Shown: in pieces, positions 1 to 5,169 of the stretch | Numbering within the stretch: the first letter of the stretch is position 1 | Layout: each line of letters begins with the position of its first letter | Origin: Chthoniobacteraceae bacterium | Lineage (GTDB): Bacteria; Verrucomicrobiota; Verrucomicrobiia; Chthoniobacterales; Chthoniobacteraceae | Assembly: GCA_947478975.1 (NCBI GenBank) | Contig: CANJYI010000166.1 | Span: 1-6,412, forward strand | Direction of reading: 5' to 3' | Length of the DNA: 6,412 nucleotides | Notes under the pieces: model-generated | What the model was told of the DNA's origin: nothing | What the model saw: the letters and a program-made list of their open reading frames with translations, nothing else | The model's database searches: none | Translations under genes and position numbers: made by a program

Positions 1-1
1 A

Positions 2-142
2 GTGGTGGAGGGCTTGAATCTCAAGTGCAACCTTGTGAAACGTAGAGCCTATGGGCTGCGCACTTTCCAAGCGCTGCAAGTCTCTTTATATCATAATCTT
101 GGCGCGCTTCCTGAACCGGAGCTTACCCACAGATTCTGCTGA
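2..142 (+). CDS. ISL3-family (IS204/IS1001/IS1096/IS1165) transposase, C-terminal fragment cut by the window edge
   Basis: An open frame enters from the left edge and codes for 46 residues before the TGA at 140-142. It begins VVEGLNLKCN, continues through KRRAYGLRTFQ and LYHNLG, and ends ELTHRFC. The E-G-x-N segment followed by K-R-x-A-Y-G-x-R-x-F is the conserved C-terminal signature of ISL3-type DDE transposases; the Glu at residue 3 is probably the third acidic catalytic residue (family knowledge). A proline-rich LPEP stretch and a THRF-like ending also fit this group. The upstream part, with the zinc-finger, helix-turn-helix and first two catalytic acids, lies outside the window, so I cannot tell whether the gene is intact. 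The product would catalyse cut-and-paste or replicative movement of its own element in the cytoplasm. This short frame is easy to miss because it contains no usable start codon. Confidence 0.8.
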   Translation: MVEGLNLKCNLVKRRAYGLRTFQALQVSLYHNLGALPEPELTHRFC

Positions 143-153
143 CGAGGCATTTT

Positions 154-177
154 GTTGAGTTTGCTTCGAAACTCAAC
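154..177. repeat. Perfect 9-bp inverted repeat behind the transposase gene
   Basis: Arms GTTGAGTTT (154-162) and AAACTCAAC (169-177) are exact reverse complements around a 6-nt loop, GCTTCG. It begins 11 nt after the transposase stop codon. The position fits a transcription-ending or read-through-limiting hairpin at the end of the insertion sequence. No T-run follows on the + strand, so it is not a standard intrinsic terminator. It could also be part of a subterminal transposase-binding site. Confidence 0.5.
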
Positions 178-204
178 TCCCGACTGCGTTTTCTGAGAGT
201 CGAT

Positions 205-681
205 TTGATAGCAGGTCGACTTGTGGGCCGTATTTTCCGCCATATGGGCGATCCTGAGGGTTACAGGCTCTCCGAACCCGAGGTTACAGAGAGAGCCAAG
301 CCGTTGCTGCTGCCCTTTGAAAATCGAGACGACCTGCTGTGGAAGGTGCTTGTCGGAGAGGGCGACGAACCTCACCGCCGCACCACGCAGGCTGCATGGT
401 GCCTGAACTATTGGACCTATGTGCGAAAGCTCGCCTACGGGTTCCCTCTCCAGCTTGCCAAAGGAAAGGCAAGGCGCTGCGTCGTCCTCATGGCATCCAT
501 TTCAAACAAACCCACCGGCCTCTCTGTCTCGGCAAACGCGAAGGACTGGCAAAGCGTCGCAAACCCTGAGCAAAACGGTTCGTATCTGACCTTCACCATC
601 CCTCGCTCGTGCCTCGACTCAGGAACTCTCTCACTGCGCATGACGGATTGTGCGGTGAGTGGGTTCGCCCTCATTGGGTAG
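205..681 (+). CDS. Hypothetical protein, possibly the 3' remnant of a gene interrupted by the insertion sequence
   Basis: I do not recognise this 158-residue product. The first half (about residues 15-90) is charged and looks helical; the last 60 residues alternate like a beta-sandwich end (LSVSANAKDWQSV, then YLTFTIP, then TLSLRM) and close with GFALIG. This resembles C-termini of some secreted carbohydrate-active or lectin-like proteins, but that is only an impression. The start shown is TTG at 205 with a weak GAGAG 5 nt upstream; ATG at 244 is an alternative without a ribosome-binding site. The frame is open back to 115, inside the transposase gene, so a true start may be missing. The lack of a good start, the adjacent IS end and the more protein-like C-terminal half suggest a truncated gene. 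It could also be a chance frame. It converges on the gene ending at 980. Confidence 0.35.
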   Translation: MIAGRLVGRIFRHMGDPEGYRLSEPEVTERAKPLLLPFENRDDLLWKVLVGEGDEPHRRTTQAAWCLNYWTYVRKLAYGFPLQLAKGKARRCVVLMASISNKPTGLSVSANAKDWQSVANPEQNGSYLTFTIPRSCLDSGTLSLRMTDCAVSGFALIG

Positions 682-979
682 AGGGATTTATCTCGGTTTT
701 TCCCTTCAGCTTTTTGGAGGCGGCCACGGACTCGCCCGGGAGGTATCCATCAGTGGTCATTCCCCCCGAAATACCCGGAAAAATTTTGTGATCGAACTGG
801 CGGTTTTTGTCTGTTGGCGGTTTGGGGGGTAGGGGTGGTAGGGGGGGTGGTGGAATTGATAGGAATCCCTTTTTACGTACGCATGGAGAGAAGGTCTGCA
901 TTGCCGCGGCACCCCAAATTTGTGCAGGAGACCGTATCCCCGTCTGATGCGCTGCCGTGTGGAGTGATTCCGTGCGGGG
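682..979. other. Convergent intergenic region without a recognisable gene
   Basis: This 298-bp stretch lies between the 3' ends of the 205-681 ORF and the CxxCH-protein gene. I see no RNA gene and no frame resembling a protein. The proline-rich minus frame at 671-901 is created by the G-runs. It contains the G-run cluster at 824-853 and a 10-bp perfect palindrome, TGCCGCGGCA, at 902-911. No intrinsic terminator with a clean T-run is visible for either flanking gene. A weak bulged hairpin at 736-778 is followed by AAAAATTTT. Confidence 0.6.
824..853 (+). other. Potential G-quadruplex-forming G-run cluster
   Basis: The + strand has G-runs of 6 (824-829), 4 (832-835) and 7 (841-847), with extra GG pairs at 837-838, 849-850 and 852-853, and loops of 2 and 5 nt. 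The 7-G run can supply two G-triplets, so the canonical pattern of four GGG runs with loops of 1-7 nt is met. The complementary strand is correspondingly C-rich. It lies in the convergent 3' region, 127 bp beyond the stop of the minus-strand gene. A role in ending transcription from either side is possible but not shown. Confidence 0.55.
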
Positions 980-3604
980 TCATTTTCTGACCGTCAAGGG
1001 AGCCAAAAGCTCGCCTTCGGTCCATGGCGCGGTTCGGTCGCCGATGCTGGCGCGCATCGAGGTGGTCTGCGCCGGGGAGACCGCCGAGGCGGTGTGTCCC
1101 CATTCCCGCCGGATGTAGGTGAGGGTGGCCGCCACAGACGCATCGTCCAGCACTCCACCCAAAGGCGGCATCTCAAGCGCAAACGTCCGGTTGTTCACCC
1201 GGATCGGGCCAGTCACGCCATGCAGCAGGATTCGAACAATCCGGTCCGGGGCACCCAGAACCCATTCGCTGTCCACCAAAGGCGGAGCGATTCCTTCAGC
1301 TCCAAACCCAGAGGGTTGGTGGCATCCCATGCAGATGGTGGTGTAGAGTTCCTTTCCCTTGGCGAAAAGCTCCTGTTCCTTGGGGGTCAGGGCGGCCACC
1401 GGCGGGGGAGGTGTGAAGCCGGGTTTTCCGGGCCAGGCTAACATCAAAAGGAGGCCCTCAGAAGTTTCCTTTAACGTCTTATTTGGATCCGCCTCCAATA
1501 GTCCGAGCAAGGCAGGTTCCTCATTCAGGAGAATGAATCGCTGGGGAGGTTCGCGGCGCAGACGAGCCAAGTCGGGCGCGATTCCCGAAAGCATTGCCTT
1601 TGATAAAGGGGTGCGAAACTTCTGCTTTGCAGCAAGGTCGAGCAAGAGCGCTACCTGGCCAGGGCGTTTCCTTGCCATCACGCAGCGAGCGAGATTCTTG
1701 ATCAAGGTTTCGATGTTTGCCTCCCTTCCCACCAACTCGGGTTGGGCAAGCAAGGAGGCCATGAGATCGCTTTCCCGGCCAGCGTAACCGCAAATGAGGG
1801 CGTCGGAAACAAAGGGATGCGGCTGGGTGATGGCCAGGCGCATCAGGGTGCTCTGAATGTCCTCGCCAGGCAACGAGGCCAGACGGAAGGCGACTTCGCC
1901 GCGAACCTTGGCGTCCGGGTCGGCCGCGAGCGGGAGCAATTCGCGGCTCATGCTGACATCGCTCAGTCTCACCGCGGCGGCACGGAGGCGCGGGTCGGGG
2001 TCCCTCAGGAAAGGACGCAGGGAATGCAGGGCGTCGGGATCCTTTTTGGCGTTGAATTCCCCAAGCCCTTCAAGCGTCCAGAAGGCGTGCAGACGGGCAA
2101 GCGACTGGTCTTTTTGCGCGAGGAGTTCATGCAACGCCGGTTTGACCTTCGTGTCGCCCGCGCACACGAGGAGACGCTGCGCAGTGTCCCGAACCCACCC
2201 GTTGGGGTGAGAGAGATAAGCCACCACTTCCGCCGGTTTCTGTGGCAAGACCACAGGCTGTGGCCGTGCGTTGTTGGGCACCACTCGCCAAATTCTGCCC
2301 ATATCGATCGGCTGCTCCAATTGCCGGATACGGATGTAGTCTGTGAGATACGGCGTCATAAAAAACGCGTGCTGGATGATGCCGCGGTACATGTCCGTCA
2401 CGTAAAGAGCCCCCTCGGGACCGACGTTCACATTGACAGGCCGGAAGCGCTCGTCGCTTGAGGTGAAAAAGTCGCGCTGGTCGTAGGCGTTGGTGGCGGA
2501 AAGAAGGCCGTTTTCTTCGCTCAAAAGCATCCGTTTCACGAGGTTGCCTGCGGGCTCGCAGGCGAATGCGTTGCCTTGAAATTCGGCGGGGAAAAGGTTT
2601 CCACGATAAATTCCAGGCCCGCAGGCCGCAGTGACGTTGACGAGCGTACTGTTCTCCTTGCGCACCAACGATTCCCGGAAGCCACTCTGAAAACCGCGAG
2701 AGGCGGCGGTGGGCCACACGGTGCCGCTCTTCATGATCTGTGCAAACAAACCCTCGGGGGATTCAAAGCGCGGGCTCCGCGCGTAGTGCGAAGGAGGCAG
2801 ATAGTGCACATTCAAGAGGCTCCCATTTGTGTTGCTGAAAAGGCGTCCCTCATTATCCATGGACTGCCCCCACTGCCCACGAGACGCAACGCTGTCCTTG
2901 GTCCATTGGCCGTCTGAAAACCGGTAGCGCGTCCCGTGTTGGGAGAGGTAGATCCAGTTGTCCAACGCCCAGATCGGGGTGTTTGGCATGTGCTCGGGTT
3001 GCCCTCCCTGCTGGCCCACCTTGTCATCGATCACCGTGCTCTCGTCGGCGACGCCATCGCCATTGGTGTCCCGATAATAAATGAGATTGGGGGGGACCAC
3101 GGCGAGCACGCCGTCCCCAAAAGGCATCACCGCCCGGGGCATTACGAGATGATCCACAAACACAGTAACCTTGTCGTAAACTCCGTCCCTTTTGGAACTC
3201 TCGAGCCGTTTGATTCGGCCGACGGGCAAATCTTCCCCGTTGCCCCCGAGGTCTTGCATGTAGCCCTGCATTTCCACCACAAGGAGGCGTCCGTTCTCAT
3301 CGAAGTTGATGGCTACTGGGGACTGCACCGTGGGCTCGGCCGCAACCAGTTCCACATGAAAACCCTCGGGCACTGTGAAGGTTTTCAGAGCCAAATCCGG
3401 GGAATAGACCAACGCAGGCTTTCGGAACTGTTCCGGGACGGGAATGACCTCCTTGGGGTTGCCGGCGTTCGGTTGGACCCGGAGTGGCTTGTCGGAGGCT
3501 TTGGGGGGCAGCGTGCCTCCCTCGGGCAGAGGCGGCAGTTGTTGGGCTTGTAGTGTGGGCAGCGTCAAGCTCAGGAGCAGCAGGGTTCGGAGCGAGGGGG
3601 ACAT
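980..3604 (-). CDS. PVC-type membrane-bound dehydrogenase-like protein with HEAT repeats and C-terminal CxxCH cytochrome c domain
   Basis: Exported 874-residue redox protein. Residues 1-20 form a Sec signal peptide (hydrophobic LLLLSLTLPTL, likely cleavage after LQA). About 75-440 is a beta-propeller, sorbosone/glucose-dehydrogenase-like domain of the Pirellula/Verrucomicrobium type, starting with PEGFHVELVAAEP and holding a calcium-loop-like DTNGDGVADE at 179-188; its end carries LYVTDMYRGIIQH. Residues about 458-640 look like helical HEAT-type repeats (for example HPNGWVRDTAQRLL and DPDPRLRAAAVRL). The C-terminus is a monohaem cytochrome c: CMGCH at 758-762 (DNA 1319-1333), with M812 in LEMPPLGG the likely sixth ligand, then the family-like ending PWTEGELL. 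Haem would be attached in the periplasm, and the cytochrome probably passes on electrons from a sugar- or alcohol-type substrate; the substrate is unknown. I chose ATG 3604 because it begins the signal peptide. The frame stays open to 3742, but those 46 codons lack protein character. Its ribosome-binding site is weak (GAAG). It is transcribed alone, divergently from the sigma operon. Confidence 0.9.
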   Translation of the reverse strand: MSPSLRTLLLLSLTLPTLQAQQLPPLPEGGTLPPKASDKPLRVQPNAGNPKEVIPVPEQFRKPALVYSPDLALKTFTVPEGFHVELVAAEPTVQSPVAINFDENGRLLVVEMQGYMQDLGGNGEDLPVGRIKRLESSKRDGVYDKVTVFVDHLVMPRAVMPFGDGVLAVVPPNLIYYRDTNGDGVADESTVIDDKVGQQGGQPEHMPNTPIWALDNWIYLSQHGTRYRFSDGQWTKDSVASRGQWGQSMDNEGRLFSNTNGSLLNVHYLPPSHYARSPRFESPEGLFAQIMKSGTVWPTAASRGFQSGFRESLVRKENSTLVNVTAACGPGIYRGNLFPAEFQGNAFACEPAGNLVKRMLLSEENGLLSATNAYDQRDFFTSSDERFRPVNVNVGPEGALYVTDMYRGIIQHAFFMTPYLTDYIRIRQLEQPIDMGRIWRVVPNNARPQPVVLPQKPAEVVAYLSHPNGWVRDTAQRLLVCAGDTKVKPALHELLAQKDQSLARLHAFWTLEGLGEFNAKKDPDALHSLRPFLRDPDPRLRAAAVRLSDVSMSRELLPLAADPDAKVRGEVAFRLASLPGEDIQSTLMRLAITQPHPFVSDALICGYAGRESDLMASLLAQPELVGREANIETLIKNLARCVMARKRPGQVALLLDLAAKQKFRTPLSKAMLSGIAPDLARLRREPPQRFILLNEEPALLGLLEADPNKTLKETSEGLLLMLAWPGKPGFTPPPPVAALTPKEQELFAKGKELYTTICMGCHQPSGFGAEGIAPPLVDSEWVLGAPDRIVRILLHGVTGPIRVNNRTFALEMPPLGGVLDDASVAATLTYIRREWGHTASAVSPAQTTSMRASIGDRTAPWTEGELLAPLTVRK

Positions 3605-3770
3605 GTTCTTCAGGAGGGGAGAGGTTTTTTGCTGACGGAGGGAGTTAGAGAAACTGTGGCTTGGGGCGAAAGCGCAGGCGCGAAGCATAACGGCAGGACG
3701 AGCAAACAGAGGGGCCGGATGGGGCGTGAGAGCACCGACCATTCACTACCCTACGGTAATCCGTCGACTT

Positions 3771-3798
3771 GCCATGTCGGAAGAAATACCGACACGGC
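3771..3798 (-). promoter_or_regulatory. Hairpin in the probable 5' leader of the CxxCH-protein gene
   Basis: Arms GCCATGTCGG (3771-3780) and CCGACACGGC (3789-3798) flank an 8-nt loop. Read as minus-strand RNA, all ten positions pair, with one G-U wobble; read as plus-strand RNA the same position is an A-C mismatch. The asymmetry favours a structure in the minus-strand transcript, whose start codon is 166 nt further on. A second small hairpin (ACGG/CCGT, 3753-3764) follows in that direction. No T-run follows, so it is not a standard terminator. It may be a leader structure or an operator-like dyad. Confidence 0.4.
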
Positions 3799-4051
3799 TT
3801 CTGGCACGCCCGAGTACGGAGAAAGGGGTTGCTGCTTTGGGATCGCCAATCTCGAGAAAGCGCCGGAGTTTTAGTGGGCGGGATCCGCCAACGCTTCCCA
3901 CTCCGCGGGCCGCTGCTGCCCCCGCGCAAGCACCTGCGAGTCGGGTGACGGCCGTCCCATTTGGCTTACCGAGGGGTCCGTTTTGCACGAGCTCTTTTGC
4001 GGGCAACCGCGCTGCAGAGGCGTTGGGGGAGCTGAAATAGTGGGGCGAAGA

Positions 4052-4084
4052 GCGGGGAGGTGTTTGCCCTCCCGCGAAAAAAAA
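4052..4084 (+). promoter_or_regulatory. GC-rich hairpin followed by an A8 tract upstream of the sigma factor
   Basis: GCGGGGAGG (4052-4060) pairs with CCTCCCGC (4068-4075) with one bulged G and a 7-nt loop, and is followed by eight A (4077-4084). For an intrinsic terminator the run would have to be T on the transcribed strand, so it is not a terminator for + transcription; on the - strand the T-run comes before the hairpin. Position, 63-95 bp before the GTG start, suits an upstream promoter element (A-tract) with a dyad operator. That reading is inference. Confidence 0.35.
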
Positions 4085-4123
4085 CGGGTGACCGAAATAA
4101 ATTCGAACGGTGGTTTCGCTGTA

Positions 4124-4138
4124 GAGGGTAGAATCATG
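4124..4138 (+). promoter_or_regulatory. Shine-Dalgarno-like GAGGG paired with an out-of-frame ATG just before the sigma-factor start
   Basis: GAGGG at 4124-4128 lies 7 nt before an ATG at 4136-4138, an ideal arrangement. That ATG is not in the frame of the sigma factor, which begins at GTG 4147 and has a stop (TAG 4129-4131) just upstream in its own frame. From GTG 4147 the GAGGG is 18 nt away, too far for normal use. The site may act as a standby site, a decoy that lowers sigma-factor synthesis, or point to a sequencing indel near 4139-4150. Confidence 0.4.
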
Positions 4139-4146
4139 CTGCTCCC

Positions 4147-4662
4147 GTGCCCGACCATCTTCCCTCCAGCGACTGGCATCAGTGGGTTGCCGACAACGGC
4201 CCGCGGTTGCTCCTGTTTGCCCGACAGCAAACGCGCTCCGAGCAAGACGCCCACGACGTGTTTCAGGAAGCCCTGCTTGATGTCTGGAGACGTGAGGGAG
4301 GGCGGTTGCCTGAGCCGGCTCGGGTCTTTGCCACGGTCCGTCGCCGCGCGATTGATCTTGCGAGGCGAAACCAGCGCCGCCTCCAGCGGGATGGTGCGTG
4401 GCTGGAGCACCTCCCCGCGGAGGATTGGTTTCAAGGTCACCGGTGCGAGTCTGTCCCGATTGAGGGCGAATTGCGTAAAATCCCTCCTGAGTATGCGGAA
4501 GTGGTGCTGCTCAAAATCTGGGGGGAACTCACCTTTGAGCAAATCGCAACCACCCTGGGCATCAACCCTTCCACGGCGGCGTCCCGTTACCGTTACGGTC
4601 TCAGGGATCTGCGGGCAGTTTTGGCCGGCGAGGAGAAATTCGTGGAACAAAAAAAGCCATGA
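4147..4662 (+). CDS. Sigma-70 family (ECF-like) RNA polymerase sigma factor
   Basis: This 171-residue protein has only sigma regions 2 and 4, the usual ECF layout and size. Region 2 covers about residues 20-78: LLLFARQQTRSEQDAHDVFQ with EALLDVWRR binds core polymerase, and VFATVRRRAIDLARRNQRR would melt and read the -10 element. Region 4 covers about 108-158: KIPPEYAEVVLLKIWGELTF followed by a helix-turn-helix (EQIATTLGINPSTAASRYRY) for the -35 element. The IWGELTFEQIA and PSTAASRYRYGL wording is typical of planctomycete/verrucomicrobial ECF relatives (family knowledge). GTG 4147 is the only start giving the full N-terminus, because an in-frame stop lies at 4129-4131. Its ribosome-binding site is poor, and a better one serves an out-of-frame ATG at 4136. 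It heads a three-gene operon and overlaps the next gene by 4 bp, so the membrane protein downstream is its likely regulator. Target promoters are unknown. Confidence 0.9.
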   Translation: MPDHLPSSDWHQWVADNGPRLLLFARQQTRSEQDAHDVFQEALLDVWRREGGRLPEPARVFATVRRRAIDLARRNQRRLQRDGAWLEHLPAEDWFQGHRCESVPIEGELRKIPPEYAEVVLLKIWGELTFEQIATTLGINPSTAASRYRYGLRDLRAVLAGEEKFVEQKKP

Positions 4663-5156
4663 ACAAACTGCACTCTGAGCGGGGGGAAGACCCTGATGCC
4701 GTGGAGCGTTTTCTGCGTGAGGTCGGACCCGCTAAACTTCCTTTAAATCTGCGGCAGAATCTTTTTGTCCGGATGGAGGAATCCCGGCGGCGCTCCATCC
4801 GAGTGCGGTTGTGGCTGGCGGCGGCCGCAATACTCGTAACCGCGGTGCCGTTGGGGTTTTGGTGGGCGGGGGCCGGAGGGGAATCAAAAGAGACGGCTGC
4901 TGAACTTAGTCTACTGGCGGCCTCAGCATTGGAGGATGAACCAAACGTAAACACCGCGGATGACGTGCTCGAGACCACCGATGTCGTGGCTCTGCAGGAT
5001 GCCGGGACGACGCCCACGCAAAGCGGAGCGTACCGCATCGTGCTCGTTACTTTTGTGCACAGGATGTGGGATGCGGCGGGGGACGCTCCCGATGCAAGGG
5101 TGCTTTCGGAGCGGACGAGCCAGAGTTATGTGGCCGTGCCACTCGAGATTTTCTGA
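4659..5156 (+). CDS. Single-pass membrane protein in anti-sigma position (putative anti-sigma factor)
   Basis: The 165-residue product has a charged cytoplasmic-type N-terminus (1-50, with DPDAVERFLREV and basic RRRSIRVR just before the membrane), one transmembrane helix (about 51-72, LWLAAAAILVTAVPLGFWW) and a roughly 93-residue outer tail. The tail is first acidic and probably disordered (about 75-120), then a compact beta-like end (YRIVLVTFVHRMW to SYVAVPLEIF) that may be a small folded domain. The start ATG shares ATGA with the sigma-factor stop (4659-4662), so translation is probably coupled and the two proteins made in step. Position, topology and size fit an anti-sigma factor holding the sigma at the membrane. 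However, no HxxxCxxC zinc anti-sigma motif is present and I recognise no named domain, so the function is inferred from context. It could instead be a membrane anchor for the PDZ protein. Confidence 0.8.
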   Translation: MNKLHSERGEDPDAVERFLREVGPAKLPLNLRQNLFVRMEESRRRSIRVRLWLAAAAILVTAVPLGFWWAGAGGESKETAAELSLLAASALEDEPNVNTADDVLETTDVVALQDAGTTPTQSGAYRIVLVTFVHRMWDAAGDAPDARVLSERTSQSYVAVPLEIF

Positions 5157-5160
5157 GGAA
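5155..5160 (+). promoter_or_regulatory. Ribosome-binding site of the PDZ gene, overlapping the previous stop codon
   Basis: GAGGAA at 5155-5160 begins within the TGA (5154-5156) of the membrane-protein gene and lies 9 nt before ATG 5170. It fixes that ATG as the start of the PDZ protein, excluding in-frame ATGs further upstream that lie inside the preceding gene. The overlap suggests ribosomes ending the second gene can pass straight to the third. Confidence 0.7.
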
Positions 5161-5169
5161 CGCAAAATT

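Larger units (their letters stand above)
1..204 (+). mobile_element. Right end of an ISL3-family insertion sequence (outer boundary unresolved)
   Basis: The left edge of the window lies inside an insertion sequence, because the transposase tail at 2-142 reads in from outside. The element should end a short way after the transposase stop, but I cannot identify the terminal inverted repeat: the matching left end and the target-site duplication are not in the window. The 204 limit is therefore only the start of the next candidate ORF, not a mapped boundary. A perfect hairpin at 154-177 lies in this tail. Confidence 0.55.
3605..4146. other. Divergent intergenic region (542 bp) between the CxxCH gene and the sigma operon
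   Basis: Promoters for both flanking transcription units should lie here. I see no tRNA, no riboswitch I can name and no convincing gene. Several open frames of about 60-100 codons exist on both strands, but their products are low-complexity and basic or proline-rich, as expected by chance in GC-rich DNA. Structured elements are hairpins at 3753-3764, 3771-3798 and 4052-4075 and an A8 tract at 4077-4084. A TAGAAT box at 4129-4134 resembles a -10 element, but no good -35 lies 16-18 bp upstream, so I do not call a promoter. At this length it could hide an unrecognised small RNA. Confidence 0.6.

Noticed and set aside
736..787. Possible terminator hairpin followed by AAAAATTTT after the 205-681 ORF
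   Set aside because: The stem has a 3-nt bulge and a loop of about 24 nt, and only four T follow; too weak to call.
671..901. Minus-strand frame with a polyproline stretch (PPPPLPPLPPKPP)
   Set aside because: The prolines are the C-complement of the G-run cluster; no other protein-like features.
902..911. 10-bp palindrome TGCCGCGGCA
   Set aside because: Short GC palindromes of this size are expected by chance in such DNA, and nothing else marks the site.
3605..3742. 46-codon N-terminal extension of the CxxCH protein
   Set aside because: It would bury the signal peptide that begins at ATG 3604; the extension has no protein character.
4105..4134. Promoter for the sigma operon (GAAC at 4105, TAGAAT at 4129)
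   Set aside because: Spacing is about 20 bp and the -35 match is partial for either the housekeeping or the ECF type; not enough to annotate.
3871..4650. 259-codon open frame on the minus strand opposite the sigma factor
   Set aside because: It is antisense to a clear sigma factor, its product has no domain-like pattern, and GC-rich codon use explains its length.
4136..4678. Open frame from the well-spaced ATG 4136 overlapping the whole sigma gene
   Set aside because: The product is low-complexity, rich in Ser/Arg/Pro/Cys and resembles nothing, while the other frame is a recognisable sigma factor. Kept only as a start-site finding.
4960..5169. 70-codon upstream extension of the PDZ protein
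   Set aside because: It lies inside the membrane-protein gene and would displace the signal peptide; ATG 5170 has a good ribosome-binding site.
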